Below, in pieces: positions 11,722 through 24,248 of a stretch of DNA of 64,000 bases. The position numbers and the translations under genes are program-made. Within the stretch, counting starts at the first letter, position 1; the number at the start of each line of letters is the position of its first letter. A model generated the notes under the pieces. The model worked only from the letters and a program-made list of their open reading frames with translations, was not told where the DNA came from and made no database searches. The stretch spans positions 34,083,480-34,147,479 of the forward strand of contig NC_090767.1 in assembly GCF_036898095.1 (NCBI RefSeq), written 5' to 3'. The stretch comes from Palaemon carinicauda (taxonomy: Eukaryota > Arthropoda > Malacostraca > Decapoda > Palaemonidae).

Positions 11722-13696
11722 TCATTGCTTAGATGGTCCTGAGGGTTTGCCACCCTGACTGCGTCCTCCCCTGTGTCGTGAGGGGTTTCTTGAGGAGCCC
11801 TGTTGAGATCCTTTTCCTTTCGGGCGAAAGGTAGTGGTGTGCCTCTCAAACCCTGTGTTGAAGGCTGGTGACTGGGCTAACAGATGTTGAGGCACCACTT
11901 GGAAGGTGGTCTGTTGTTGAGCGACCACGTGGGGCATCGCGGTCATGGTGACTGTGGGAAGTTGCTGAGCAGGCCAAAAAGGTAGTCCTGGCTTCTTTGT
12001 CTTCCTCTTGGACTGGGGACTAGCATCCAGGGAAGACTTCCTCTTTGAGGAGATGCCCCACTTTTGTAGAAGGTTACTATTCTCCGTGGCAGCTTTCTCT
12101 ACTACCTCTTGGACCACTTCCTTTGGGAATACGTCCTTACCCCAGATACAGGAAGTAATCAGCTTCCTGGATTCGTGTTTGATCGTTGTGTTGGCAAACA
12201 CAAACTTCCTACATTCCGTCATGGCCTTCACGAAGGCATACAGGTCCTTGACGAGCGTGGCCATGTGCATCTTGGCAAGGACTGTGTTCATATCTGGGGT
12301 ACTGGCATTGCCTGCACACATCTCCATGCAGTTCTGGAGGGAAAATGAGGTGGCTAGCCTCTCCTTTGTCTGTTGCTCCCTTCGCAAGAGAAAGTCTGGT
12401 AGCTTCGGTATGTTCTTGCTGAACTACTGTCCTGCGATGTCTGCGTCAAGCTTCGCTACTGAAAAGGTTAGGTGGACCTCCTTCCATTCCTTATCATCTG
12501 TAGGCAAGGCCAGAGACAAAGGCCTACACTCCTCTAGTGTAGGGCATGGTTTACATGCATCAGCAGCCTTGAGTACACTCGGAAGAGCTTTTGACGTGAA
12601 GGAGAAGGCTCTCGAAGAAGGAGCAAGAAAGGTAGGGTATTTCTTGCTCAGTGCAAAAACTCGTGAGTTAGTGTATCCTGCCTTCTTCAGGCTACTTGTC
12701 AAGAGAGCCTGTGCCTTGTATTGGTCAAATACCAAGACCTCCTTTGGTTCCGTCTCATCTCTCGACACTGGCTCACTCCTCAGCCGGATGAAGCACTCCG
12801 GGTAAGCCGCAAAATTAGGCCAAGACTCAATATCGTCCAGGTGGAAGACTCCCAACTTCTCAGAGATGTAGAGTTTGCCGTTAGTAATTGGCATGAACTC
12901 CGCATACCTCCAGGAGCTGGTCTCGGAGCAGGGTGACAGGTCCTTCACTCTGGGTCACTTGCAAGACCCTCGGGACATGACAATCCGAGTCACTTCATGG
13001 AACTCTCTCATCATAATTGTTCTGGGTCTACGTTCTCCTTACGTAGATTTTCCATTAGCGTGGTAATGTGGGGCAAGACTGCATGACCCATCGCGTCTAA
13101 TGGAGGGGTAGGAGCCCAAGATGTAGACGGTGTCGGCTCGACTGCCGCCACAGGCAGAAGGGGTTTCTCCGCTTCTGTCGAGTCATGGTCCTCATATCCT
13201 CCGGGTGGTAGAGTTGATTCTTCTTCAGGGTCGTCTCGAAGAAGATCCTTCTCCGTGTCTGTGGACAATTCAGACATCCTTTCCTCCTGGTGGATGTCCA
13301 TACCTTGTAAGACTTCATTGACATCAGCCTCAACTGCGATCTGGACACAGGGAGGCCTGGATGGTGCCTGTGGTACGACAGCATCAGCTCTGGCCTTAGG
13401 AACAGCAAGCTTCTCATCATATCGTTGGGGAGGTCCAGTCCAGGAGAGTTCTTTTGGAACCCTCATACCCATTTCCAAAGCTTTTCACGTGCTGCATCCC
13501 TCGACTCCGCCGATTTGGGGTCGACGAATCCCTCGGTCACCAAGGCCGAGCAGACGTTACAGTCCTTGAGGTCCCAATACCTCAAGGTTTCGGTTGTCAC
13601 TACGCAGGCGGCATGAGACCTGCACATAGTGTGACCACAAAAGTTCCTATTTTTGTGGTTACAGTACATCACCTCATATCTCAGCTTTTGGTCCTC
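11722..13696 (-). pseudogene. DIRS copy 1 gag-like gene, broken
   Basis: It is the counterpart of the intact gag exon at 27,681-29,636. It begins right after a TTTCTTTACAG acceptor with EDQKLRYEV, then a Cys/His cluster (CNHKNRNFCGHTMCRSHAAC ... CNVC). A middle acidic part is followed by WRYAEFMPITNGKLYISEKL, PCPTLEECRPLSLALP and LTFSVAKLDADIAGQ. The tail has RKTKKP, QQ-rich sequence and an Arg/Gly-rich end (RNPSRHRGGRSQGG). A stop after KLWKWV, a frame change near 12,960 and a stop after IAGQ break it into at least four pieces. Confidence 0.85.
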
Positions 13697-13841
13697 CTGT
13701 AAAGAAAGGGAATTGAATTGAGTATGCGATAATTTATCGAACTTGATAAATTAATATGTTTTCATGCAAGAAAATATGGTATTATCTTAACCATTATAGT
13801 TTATGATAGTGAGCTAGAAAGAAAATAGGAAAGACACATAC
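13697..13841 (-). other. Candidate intron in DIRS copy 1 gag
   Basis: On the minus strand the segment runs from GTATGTGTC (donor) to TTTCTTTACAG (acceptor), 145 bases. The upstream exon end reads in frame as RSQQLAGQETQ and joins EDQKLRYEV without changing phase. The equivalent exon end in copy 2 reads RLQQLTVQDIQ before EDHPKCGS. See the finding on intron conservation. Confidence 0.6.
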
Positions 13842-14212
13842 TTGTGTCTCCTGTCCAGCCAGTTGTTGTGACCTCCCTTAATATTAATATTCAGAATCTC
13901 CTTATTAGGAGAAAACTAGAGTGGAAGGGTTCTAACTTCTAGAGTTAGAATTAGTGTATACTAGCACTAACCCATTCATAAAAGAGCATTAATATTGTAG
14001 GTAATTATATGATCTGATGACTAAGGCTCATCAGGGTATTGAAGGAATACCTCTGTTCAATATTATATTGGTCTCAACAATAGACTGTGAAAGGATACAC
14101 AGAGTATGTTGGAAAATATAAACTACTATATAATACATACTATAGTTTTCTGCCTGCAGTATGTACTATACTGCAGAAATACTGGCTACTGTAAAACCAT
14201 ATACTGTAGTTA

Positions 14213-14297
14213 AGCCAGCATGTTGCCGGCTAGGCTAGTACCTGGCGGCACCGGTCCAGCCGGCATGTTGCCGGCTAGGCTAGTACCTGACGGCACT
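14213..14297. repeat. GC-rich 45-bp direct repeat in DIRS 5' region
   Basis: The word CATGTTGCCGGCTAGGCTAG occurs at 14,219 and 14,264, followed by TACCTGRCGGCAC in each. GCCGGC palindromes recur through 14,213-14,700. Copy 2 has comparable GCCGGC hairpins at 26,932-27,180. A 123-codon open frame at 14,753-15,124 on the plus strand lies in this same 5' region and shows no similarity I know. Confidence 0.75.
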
Positions 14298-15544
14298 AGC
14301 CGCCAGAAAGAGAGAAAGCATGGACAGAAGGGCTACCTTATTATAGTTTAGTACAATAAATAAGGATGCAGGTAGTACTGGCCCTACTGCCTTCTTCCAG
14401 AATGAGGATTCAAATGGAAGGGGCGAATGAATCATTCTAGCTTTCACCCAGCCACAAGATTTGTTGACGGCCACTGCCGATTCCAGGGATGTGGATGGCA
14501 ATCTTAGGGAGGACTGAAGAACAGTCAAAAACCTTAGGGTCTCCCACCGGCAGACGTCATGGCCGGCACAACAATTCCCGGAGCCTTGCGTCCTCAGGGG
14601 GAAGGTCAGAGCAGCTATCAAGCCGCCTATGTAGGAGCCCGGCCGGCACCATAGCCCACCCGGCAAGCGGGGAGATTGTAGGACACCGGCCAAAGACATG
14701 CGATGTCTAGGCTATCGCTAAAGGACAGAGAGGGGCAGGGAAAGGGTCTTGTGTGTTGGTTCGGGAGAAGGCGGCAAGATTGCCGGCAATTTCCAGTCAC
14801 AAATCAGAAACATCGTTTAAATATCGGTGCCGTCCTAGGGGGCAGAAGAATATCTATTCTTTAGCCCGGGACCTTGCCCAAAACAAGACTTGTCTTCTAG
14901 ACCGTAAGGGAAAAGGTGGCGATATTGTACTACTACTTCGGATGCGGGCTAGGGTAGCTAGGATTCCTATGCCTGCAACTCTAAGCCGACAGGGGAGTGA
15001 CTACTCCCACGGCAGCCGAGTTGTCGGCATAAAGTCGGAATACTCTGATGACTTGATAAAACTATACGCTAGTGTGAAAGGGGATAATGTACGAAAGTAT
15101 ACTAAAGCGCTTAGGCCAGGTTAGCCTAGCGCGGGGTGAGATCTCGGCTACGCTATATCACCAAGACTCTAATGTATAAAAACGTTACATTTAAGGAAGA
15201 GGAAATGTACGTGCATGATCATATCTTCACTAGTATAATTTTGCCTAAATATCTATAATTCATTCAAGCTAAATACCGGGAACGTCGCTTTACTGACTAA
15301 TTAGGGCATGTATGGTGAACGACAACGTCCAAAATGGTGCCTCCGATTACTGGCTACACTCCGATAAACACATCTAAATAATGCTATTTTATCTGTGAGA
15401 AGGGAGCTAAAAATTATACACAGGAAAGATGAAATACTCTTCTTTCCGGAGGTGGAAGATGCTGGAGAATGCATGATAAACCCTTGTAAATAGTGATATA
15501 AAACACTGAGAGCAAGCGTGAGTACACCGTGAGCAATTCACTAT

Positions 15545-15877
15545 AAAACAAGGAATGGGTAGCCGTATTGGACCCTTTAGTAGTATGGGAAGAGGATCCG
15601 CTGGGTAACCTTGATGACAACTCCCCTTCAGTTTTGCCACTATTCCATTCAGAGCGAAAACTCTATTCGGGGTGAAGATTGCCATGTATCGTATCAAGAA
15701 ATAGGTCCCCTGATATTATGCAATATCCTTAAGAAAAATTTTGAGGATACTCGTGCCAGGAGTTAGAATTCTGGAGACCTATGGTCAATTCTCTGGGAGT
15801 ATCACTGTAGCCAAATATCCCTTAAAAAGCTGCCTATTGGAAGATTCCATCAGGATGACATGGCTTGAGCCCAAAAA
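15545..15877 (-). repeat. DIRS copy 1 left inverted terminal repeat
   Basis: Read on the minus strand it starts TTTTTGGGCTCAAGCCATG and ends near ACAAGGAATGGGTAGCC (plus sense). It pairs with 7,750-8,073 and, more distantly, with the copy 2 terminal repeats. It lacks the outer extension present on the right repeat. Confidence 0.85.
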
Positions 15878-15929
15878 TACATAATACTTATTTCATGTTC
15901 TCATGATGTATGTATCGTAACCCTGCACT

Positions 15930-17070
15930 CTGTCTTCAACAAGCATCACAAAATACAAATAGGCAGTGACATCGTACCTAATAAGGTTAAGGAACTTGGT
16001 CTAAAAATCAACCTAACAAAACTAATGCCATGGAAGTAAAGATTATATATCCTCCACCCCGGCTACTACTAAGCGCACCTATCAAGTGGGTAAATAAATA
16101 TGTCTATTTAGGAGTAAATATCAGCTTTAGGCTCAAAGCCAGTCCCCAGATAGAAATGTTGAAACTTTGAACTAAACCCTGTATCTCAGCACTCAGAAGA
16201 ATTACCTCCCTCAGTCAGGGAGCCTCTCATCAAATTCTTTGACTGCTCTATGTCAAGGCTGTATTCTCTCTTATGGAGTATGCCACCCCTGTGCTTACCT
16301 CTATCTCACCAACAAACAAAGTCATTGGAAGTAGTAAAATACAACACAATGAGGACCATCCTGGGAGCCACCATGTGGATCAAGCTCTCTCTGCTCAGGT
16401 CTGGGGTTCACCTCCTCCGTCTTGCGAACAGGATCAACATCCAATATAGTCTTATCATCATCAAAACCCTTAAAACTGGCAGGAAAGGACCTCTTCAAAA
16501 TAAACTCAGGCACCTAATTCACCTGTCTGCTGATCTTAATCTGCCCACCAAACCGTTCCGATCCGGGTCAAGTCATCAATAGACTTAAAGTTTAATTACA
16601 CATCCCTCTCATTCTCTAAAGATCTCTGCTTCCATGGAACAGCCTTCAGAGCTGAACTTGCATCCATTCAGAATTCTCCTGCTAATAATGTTTACTTCAC
16701 ATATGGCTCCGTTGACAGGACTGTCCCAGCTGCTGTTGCTGTTGTATATTTCTTAGCGTACCCAGGCAGTTGGAGACTCTCAAACAACATTTCCACCCTA
16801 CAAACAGAGCTTGAGGCAATGCTGAATGCCCTGGAACACTCTGCCATTGTTTAGGGTCACACCTCTATCCACATCGACTCAATGGGCTCAAGCGCAGTTC
16901 TAAAGAACCCTAACATTAGAGAAAACTCACTAATCATTTCTAAAATAAAGCACTTAGCCCATACCCATTACCAGAATTAAAAATGGGTAACTAAATTATC
17001 ATTGGGATCCCTAATCATATTGGGATTCCAGATAACGTAGCGGCTGACAGACTTGCCAGGTGAGTCCTTG
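15930..17070 (+). pseudogene. LINE RT C-terminus and RNase H remnant (Jockey/I type)
   Basis: The first part reads as the post-catalytic RT region (KELGLKINLTKTNAM, VNKYVYLGVNISF), then LYVKAVFSLMEYATPV and the thumb-like MRTILGATMWIKLSLLR. An RNase H domain follows at about 16,690-17,060: VYFTYGSVDRTVPAA, STLQTELEAMLNALEHSA, SIHIDSMGSSAVL and DNVAADRLAR. RNase H after RT is typical of I-like LINEs. The first catalytic Asp of the usual TDGS motif is Tyr here. Several frameshifts and stops are present. The RT active site is missing, as the element is 5'-truncated against the DIRS left end. Confidence 0.75.
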
Positions 17071-17779
17071 CAGTAGACACAAAAAGTTAACCCCTGTGCC
17101 CTCCCTTCAGCAGTTAAAGAAGTCAATGATTGACCATTGCCACAATCGGCTTTTGAGCACCATCAGGCAGGCCCAATTACATTCCTCTCGGTCAGCCACT
17201 TGGTATATAAATGTTACTAATTCTGTTCAGCAGTGCCTCCCTAAAACCACCCACAGGTTGATCTCTGTCATAACCCACAGACCCAGACTAGGATACCCGT
17301 GCACCTGGGAGTTGATTGACAAAAGGATATAGAAACTGCTCATACTGTGATCAACCTGCAGGGCTTCCCTCAGAACATTTCCTGCTTCAGTGTCACGAAA
17401 CCTTCCTGCTCAGGGAGTCCCTCAACCCAAGCCATCAGCTCACTCCAGTCCTTATAGCTAGGTACGTACTGTAAAGCATACAAACACTTTCAGTTTTTCT
17501 TTGCTCCTATCCGCCACCCAGGTCAATACATTACACTGGGACTTACACACCCTTTCCCATCCTTCTCCACACCACTAGCTCGTTTGATTCCTACACTGCA
17601 CACTCTACATGCTGCTTGATAGCGGTATCTCTCCCATCCTATCAAATTGCTCCTTTAACCCACATCAATCCTTCCCCCTTACTAACCCACATGCTCACCT
17701 GGTTAGATGAACGAGGTCCTTCTCCCTCTCACTCATGTTGCTGTCTTTCTCATGCAAGCCAGTCCCTCTGCCTTACAGG

Positions 17780-18505
17780 GTTCTCGTCTGTCCTGTAACT
17801 CTACTTTAAGCTAGCCGGGGACTAATAACCACTAATAACCTCCAACTCCACACCCCGTCTCTTGCCCTCACTGGGTCTTTAGTACTGTCAATCTTTTCTC
17901 TTTGAACTATAATTGCTCCATTTCTCCCTTCTGGGAATGCACTGCCGGACACCAAGCCTGGTAACTATCCTTGATCCCTCAATTAAGCCATACATAGTTA
18001 TGAGTAGTCCTAATGTCCAAAAATATACAAATGGACCATCATATAAGAAGAATTACTTGAAATTGTTCCTAATCATGGTAACCTCACTCTGCTATGTTCA
18101 TGAGTTCAGAAAGCATCCCCTGGGGCCCACTTTTCTGAGGACTGGCTCATGGGCCTAGTCAAAACGGGGCTTATCCCCTCGTATTATAAGAAAAGCTATG
18201 GACCACTCTCTTCCTCAATTGAAAACTTCGGAGTCTCTTGTACTGAGCTCGAGCCAATACCTCCCTGGGGGCATGCTCTCTGAACTGGCCGATGACTAAG
18301 TCTCAATAATGGGGCTTCGACCCCAGTGTTTTCAACTTCTTTTAAACACCTTCCACTCCTCACTCAGTCCCTTCTCACCGAGTCTTACTGCTCTCCAACT
18401 TCCTACCTCCTCCTCATGCAGGTGTCAGTGGGCACAGAGGCTCACTCCTCAACTGCTTCCTTCCGGCTCCTCTTTGGTACCTGATCCTTTGGCCGCCACC
18501 CTCCA
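17780..18505 (+). repeat. LINE 3' tail, plus-strand copy
   Basis: A long non-coding tail continues from the RNase H region. It matches 44,264-45,060 on the minus strand: shared words include CATATAAGAAGAATTACTTG-like sequence, CATGAGTTCAGAAAG, GGGGCTTATCCCC, CTCATGCAGGTGTCA and the terminal CTTTGGCCGCC. The tail ends next to the Copia integrase remnant. Similarity between the two copies extends over most of 700 bases. Confidence 0.75.
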
Positions 18506-19840
18506 AGAAGGTTTAGGCATTCAGCTTTTCCTTTTTGCTGAGGAAAGAATGAAGTTGTCAGCCGTCTCTCTATTCCCTTCTTTGTAAGAAAAACCCAGAA
18601 TTCCTTGCTGACACACTCTCCCCTATTATCAGCGTGGAAATACGGTAATATTCTGTTGTGTTTCCTTTCAGCTTTGGATATGTATCCCTCCAATTTCTCC
18701 ATTGTTTCCCTTTTCTTCTTCATTATAGCATTTTCATTGTAACATGAATTGTCGTCTAAAAAGATGGTAAAATATTGGCTTTCACTTGCATATGATGATG
18801 GTTCAGGAATCTAACAAAAATCATTAGGTACTATTTTTCTTATTCACTTGCATGCATTGGGTTATTTTTGGACTTACCTTCCATGCATTGTTTGCAGTAT
18901 TCAAGCTTTCCTTTCGCTTCACAAACTCTGGGTATGTATAGTACATATACAAACCTTCTGTGCCATAAATTAATTGTCTCTCTATTTTCTGGGACTTCTA
19001 TGTCTTCCTTTTTAAATTTTCTTTTATTACGTTGCAAAACTATCTGGGATTTGATACATATATGCTGCCTCATTTCAGTATCCCATTTGACATAATTACT
19101 TTATGTTTTTCACATTGTTGACACCTTTGTATGTAACTAACTTAAAACTTTTTCCATAAAATTTTCTTTCACACATCAGGTTTCTATCTACTTTTGGGTA
19201 TAGTACACCTCTCGTAATTTTAACTCATATACACCATACTGGTATATCATTTTCATAATAAGTTTTCTTCTATATAGAACTAAAAACAAATATATTTCCA
19301 TTTTTCCACTTTGCATTACCTGTGATGCTGCTGTCAAAATCAGCAAGTCTGTCTTTATGAGATTTCATCTGATCACTAGCACCAGAATCCATGTTCCATA
19401 TTAATTTGGAATCTTATTTTTTTATTTATGACACGTTCAAAAGTGAATTCCCTTTATTCAGTTTTCAATTACTGCAACAATTGCCTTTATATCATAGAAT
19501 CTGGAAATGAGACAATTCGTCCGCTAAAACTGCATTTTCATCTCTGGCCATTCTGATTGCATATACTATATATACACTCATAAACATTCCTTCAATTTTA
19601 CTTCATCTACACATTTCTTCAAGCACATCAACAATTGGAAATGTTTCCATTTTCATGTGGATATCGCTTAAAATGTCCCGCGCTTCTTTTGCTTTGGTAC
19701 ATTCACTGATGACGTCTAGATCTAAATTATCCTCTCGTTCTGTGATATAATTCAGTGCGTTGTTATTTCTTTGAAGTTGTATTTGCGTCCAGTCGTCTTG
19801 ATCGTCGTCACATCCTTAATCTATACATTCCTCAAAGGAA
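18505..19840 (-). pseudogene. Ty1/Copia remnant: gag end, protease, integrase start
   Basis: On the minus strand, gag residues come first (QRNNNALNYITEREDNLDLD, ISECTKAKEARDILSDIHMK). The aspartic protease motif WNMDSGASDQMKSHK lies near 19,370-19,405. A GAG-pre-integrase segment follows with NLWHRRFVYV and YCKQCMEGKSKN; the second zinc-finger His is Tyr. The integrase core has PYFHADNRGECVSKEF, GIERRLTTSFFPQQKGKAE, so a catalytic Asp and Glu are visible. The order gag, protease, integrase before RT is diagnostic of Copia. RT and RNase H are absent; the sequence runs into the LINE 3' tail near 18,505. Multiple stops. Its gag start lies across the inserted Gypsy element, at 24,249-24,363. Confidence 0.8.
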
Positions 19841-20175
19841 CCATTGTACCTGCGCAGAAACATGAGGGGATGCCGTATGGCAAAAGGATTGATAAAAGGA
19901 AGAGGACAATGCACACGAGTGGAGTAAAGACAGAATTGAAAATTTACAGTGATACAGTAAAAAGTGCATGAAAGGAAAACTTGTGAAAAATTTAGTTATA
20001 CAAGAGGAGAACATTGAGAAACTGACGTCGGTAGTGGTGATACTAACGGATAAGGGAGTGAGGAGCCAGTCGGTAAGGATTGTACCATATGGCTACGAGT
20101 GGGGTTCAGCTGGTGAAGGAATGGACAGGCCTTGGACAAGTAAGACCTTTATAAACAAGCAGAATGGGAGACATC

Positions 20176-20935
20176 ATGGCCACTGTGTTGAAGCCGATAC
20201 CTGAGTAATCTAGTGAGGGTGATATCTCAGGGTTGTTGGAGAAAGTGACCCTGGTGTGTGAACTTCAGAATGTCATGGAAGTTGCTAATGTGGTGCCATT
20301 GAGACTAACAGGGAGTGCATTTCCAGTGTACCAACAACTACCCAAGGATAAACGGAGTAAGTTAAGTGATATTGAAAAGACTATAAAGGCCGCCTTTGCA
20401 GGGAACTCCTTCGCTTCACACGAGAAGTTTGTGAACGATAAGATGATATCAGGTGAGAGCCCTGATGTATTTTCCGCAAATTTGCCCATGTTATGTATAA
20501 CACATTGGAGGAGTGTCTGAGAAGACTTTGGCATGTGAGATGTGATAGGGTTGCCTAAAGGCGCAAGGCAAATGCTACGTGCAGTAGCCAACCTTGAAGA
20601 CTGAAAGCTTAAGAGTATACTAAAGAGAGCATGGTCTGTGTTACTGGATGAGGGTGTTGGTATGGCGGGTAGTGTGGTGACAATTGGTGAGGAATGCAAG
20701 GGTGCGAGTGGATCACTATTACAAGCAGAGGTAGGTGCAGCTACAGTTTCGGTAAAGACTTGGACCAAGATTGGACCGCACAGCAGTCAACAAGGTTGTT
20801 ACGCATGTTGAGGGTCAAACCATCTCACCAGGCACTGTATAGTCACTATAAAAGAGAAACAAGAAATGAAGTGCTTCAATTATGGAAAAGTGGGACATTT
20901 TGCAATGGAGTACCCTGAGAGGAATGCTACAAAGC
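20176..20935 (+). pseudogene. Gypsy-type gag remnant
   Basis: It begins with ATGGCCACTGTGTTGAAGCC about 20 bases after the 5' LTR. A capsid-like region reads LLEKVTLVCELQNV, VVPLRLTGSAFPVYQQL and DIEKTIKAAFAGNSFA. Near 20,870-20,915 a nucleocapsid zinc knuckle is visible as CFNYGKVGHFAMEYP. The normal C-x2-C-x4-H-x4-C pattern has lost its second and last Cys, both to Tyr. Stops after IPE and HWRSV and later frame changes break the gene. Confidence 0.7.
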
Positions 20936-21639
20936 GGATGAGAAACAGGTAATGAAAGTTAGCTTCAGCTCCAGCTCGCTTTCTTTGGAGACTATAGGCG
21001 CTCTATCATGAAAAAAACCTGAAAGTGAATTGAAAGATTTTTTTAAGTGATGATGGATATTGGATGCACACGAGTGATCGTTAATGCAGTTAGATTTGAG
21101 AGATGGCATCGAAAGAACGATGTCATGACGGAAATTTGAGATATCTAGAAGACTCAAGTGACTGTCAAGGTATGTGTGGCAGTAAAGGGCAACGATGAGG
21201 TGAAAGTACATGCCAACGTATCAACTACGAAGTTGTTTTGGTTTGAGAGTATCTTGTGTATAGATGCAATAAAGAAAATGAAAGGAGTGATGGCTATGAA
21301 TTGGGAAGCAGTAATATTTTGAGTACAGCCTGGAATAAATGCAACAGTAGCAGGCCTGTGTTTGAGTACCTATAGCAGTGATGGGCTCCAAGTGGATGAC
21401 CAAGACTTCAGCACCGTGTTTGATACTTTGGCTAAGTATTGGACGATGGCCTGGAAATAGAGAGACGATGAAAAGCTGGTACTGCTGAAGAATATGAGAT
21501 GTGAATATGAAGTCCTACATGAGGCACCACAGTGATATGAGGAAGAATTGCAGGAGTGGATATAGTGAAGCTGGCTGCAGTCGTATGATAAGGGTTAGAA
21601 TGGCCCTGCTGAAGGCTTAATTCCGTTTATGGCAGTTAT

Positions 21640-23645
21640 CAAGCCTAGTTAGGTTAAGGTGAGGTTGGTGGTGGACTTTCGTAAAATTAATACTTACATT
21701 GATGCCCATACAAGAGATCAGTATGTATACGCAATCAAGCTACTTGCCAGGGTTTATTTTCAGATACGATTGGAGGAGAGATTATGGCCATACCAGTCTG
21801 TTATGTTTGAAGGTAAGCGGTATTGCCTTACAAGAGTTAGATTTGACTTAAATGTTGCACCACTGGTGATGAAAGCGGTGATTAATAACGTGTTGGAGCA
21901 AAACGCAGTAGTGCGTGACGATACTACGTCCGCATATTTAGATTATGTACTAGTTCGTGAGGATACGGTAGTAGTGAAATACATAATTATTCATTTGGAG
22001 AAATATGGTTTTTATCTAAGCAGCTTGAAAACATGCAGGAATGCACGTGAGCATTTGGACTGCAAGTGTGGGGAGAGAATTGCAAGTTGTAGTGGCGTAG
22101 GAATGGTAATGTGCCAAAGGTATCCGACCAAGTGACAATTCCCGATATGTTTTCTGTGTGTGAGAAACTAGTTAGTCATAACCCTGTGTGTGGATGGTTG
22201 CGAGTAAGTGCGGGGTATATCAAACAAAAAGCGAATCAGACCATGGGGGTATGATATAGTGACCTAAAGTCTGTCCGCGATACAATAGCGGCTGTGAGAA
22301 AAAGTGATCCTGCAAAAAAAAAAATGGGAATCTGGTAAAAGGTCAGCGACACTCTGGGTTGATGGGAGTTCACTGGCCGTGGGTGCTGTGTTAGAGATCG
22401 GTGTATATATGGTAGATGATGCATGCTCGATGAGAAAGGATGAAGCCGAGCATGTTGACATGGTTAAGTTGGATGGGTTAATAAATGGAAAGAAATTTGT
22501 GCTACTATGGGAAGTAAAGGAAGTGGGAAAAGATTTGACTCTGCAACTGTGCATCAGTGGATATCGGATGGATTGACAGAAGAGGGCCGATTAAAGTCAA
22601 AGGCAGCTAATTAAATATTATTTTGGCAAAGGGTTGCAATAATGACAGCTTTAGTAAAAGAGAACCAGTTATTGATATCCATATCACTGGTCCCTTCTTA
22701 TAAGAACGAGGCTTAATCGTTGACTCGCGTACCAAAGAGATGATTGAGAAAGCCAGATGCGATGTCATTGCTATTTGCTGCTGTGGGAAATACAGTTTAC
22801 AATCAGGTAAGACAGGTGTACCATGAGATAGAACCCTGTATTTTTCTAGGAGACAGAATGCTAAAGTTAGCCGTCGTCAGGTTCATGATGTTGTAAATGG
22901 TAGTGAAATGTTTAAATAAATTGACCCTGCAACGGTGAAGTGAAGTAAAGGAAGCATGAGTTGACGTCAAGGTGTGGTATCAGATAGAGATGGATATAAT
23001 GCACTATCGCAGGAAGCATTACCTTACAGTCATAGATTTTGGTCCATCGCAATTTGCTACATGGTGCCGGTTGTGTATGCAAACTAGTGAGTGTGTAATA
23101 GAGTAGCTAGAAACTATTTTCTTTGAACGTGGAGCCCCAGAAGAGATATTGATAGATAATGACATCCTTCTAAAGCACTGAGTCTGTATAGTTCACTGTT
23201 AAGTGGGATGTGAAGGTGAAGTTCAGGTGTGCTTATGTAGCATCAGGTAATGGTGTGGCAGAGAAATGTCATGAGACAGAGTATGTGATAGCTACAGGGA
23301 AACATCATTCAATAGGCGAGGCTGTGTATATCTATAATATCACACCACAAGATGACTGTGATGAAGAAACTGTTCCTGCAAATGTGCTTCATGGATATGT
23401 CGTGAGGCTGTGTGGGGTAGGTGAGACAGGAGAGCAACTGGTTGCTATAGGAGCATATAAAGTTAGTGATGCTGTGTGGGAAAAACCCTCAATTAATGCT
23501 GTGACACGCAGTTAGTAAAATAAAGAGTCACGGGTGTTCTCTCACCTCCAGCAGTAAAGGTGGATGGAATACCACGGCTTGTAGGAAACCTAAGATCAGT
23601 GATTTGTGCTTACGTAGTACCTAGCGAGAATAATTACAATTAAGA
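21640..23645 (+). pseudogene. Gypsy-type pol remnant: RT, RNase H, integrase
   Basis: RT: MRLVVDFRKINTYID and AYFQIR-like sequence at 21,659-22,135, with the catalytic box as AYLDYVLVRED, where the usual second Asp is Tyr. RNase H: ATLWVDGSSLAVGAVLEIG, DEAEHVDMVKLDGLI and a following ISGYRMD, about 22,330-22,580. Integrase: a frame near 22,980 with MDIMHYRRKHYLTVIDFG and later ERGAPEEILIDND (core Asp positions), then AEAVYIYN-like and NITPQDDCDEETVPANVLHG at 23,280-23,400. A C-terminal chromatin- or DNA-binding tail ends near 23,640. Many stops and frameshifts occur. Confidence 0.75.
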
Positions 23646-24248
23646 TGTAATTAGGATTAGTTTGTGGATCTACCCCGACTGACAATCCAATATGATATTC
23701 AAGAAACAGTAGTGAATGAAGTGCGACAGGTATTAGAAAAGGATCAGCATGAGGATCCCAAAACGTCTGCAAATGTTACGGCGCATACAAAAGTGTATAG
23801 ATGGTGTTCATGTGGTGCTGACGAGCGGGAACAAGTGTTTGATTTCAATCATGGTGGAGTGTGGTTATGAACTATTAAATTTCATTGGCTTGAGAAGACA
23901 GTTAATGGAGACAGGAACCATTGTGCCTGCCCAGACACAAGAGGGGTGCGGAAATGGTAAAAGGATTGATAGAGGGAAGAGTGCAGTGCACAAAAGTGGG
24001 GTAAAGACAAAATTAAAAATTTACACTGATACAGTAAGAAGTGTATGAGCAGTAAACTTGGGGGAGAGCCTAGTTATACAAGAAAAGCACAGTGAGTAAC
24101 CGATGTCGGTAGACATAATGATCATACTAAATGATAAGGGAGTGAGCAGACGGTGGGAAAGGTTTGCACCACGTGGCACGAGGGGGTTAAGCTGGCAAAT
24201 GAAAGGACAGGTCTTGGACAAGTAAGTTAAACTATTAAAAAAAAAAAT

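Larger units (their letters stand above)
7707..15877 (-). mobile_element. DIRS-type tyrosine-recombinase retrotransposon (copy 1)
   Basis: An 8.2-kb element read on the minus strand. From its 5' end (15,877) it has a left inverted terminal repeat, a long 5' region with GC-rich repeats, a gag-like gene, an RT/RNase H gene, an overlapping tyrosine recombinase gene, an internal complementary region (ICR, 8,154-8,248) and a right inverted terminal repeat reaching 7,707. This is the known architecture of DIRS elements, which integrate through a circular intermediate with a tyrosine recombinase and make no target duplication. All three genes carry stops or frameshifts, so this copy cannot move on its own. 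A second copy of the same family lies at 25,151-33,851 in the opposite orientation. Ends were placed by comparing the ICR with both termini. Confidence 0.9.
19840..24240 (+). mobile_element. Degenerate Gypsy-type LTR retrotransposon
   Basis: Two direct long terminal repeats of about 315 bases (about 19,845-20,158 and 23,922-24,238) enclose gag and pol in the order gag, RT, RNase H, integrase. The repeats share AAAAGGATTGATARA, ATTTACASTGATACAGTAA, AGTTATACAAGA, GATAAGGGAGTGAG and TTGGACAAGTAAG, but differ at many positions, so the insertion is old. Exact LTR edges are uncertain because a shared AGGAACCAT lies just before the TG at both copies. The element sits inside a Copia gag read on the other strand. 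It belongs to the Ty3/Gypsy order by gene order; the clade is not determined. Confidence 0.8.

Noticed and set aside
14753..15124. 123-codon plus-strand frame as a possible host gene
   Set aside because: It lies antisense within the DIRS 5' region, shows no motif and has no counterpart in copy 2.
15878..15890. Target duplication around DIRS copy 1 (ATACATA shared with the repeat at 1,835)
   Set aside because: A seven-base AT-rich match is too short, and the sequence diverges immediately afterwards.
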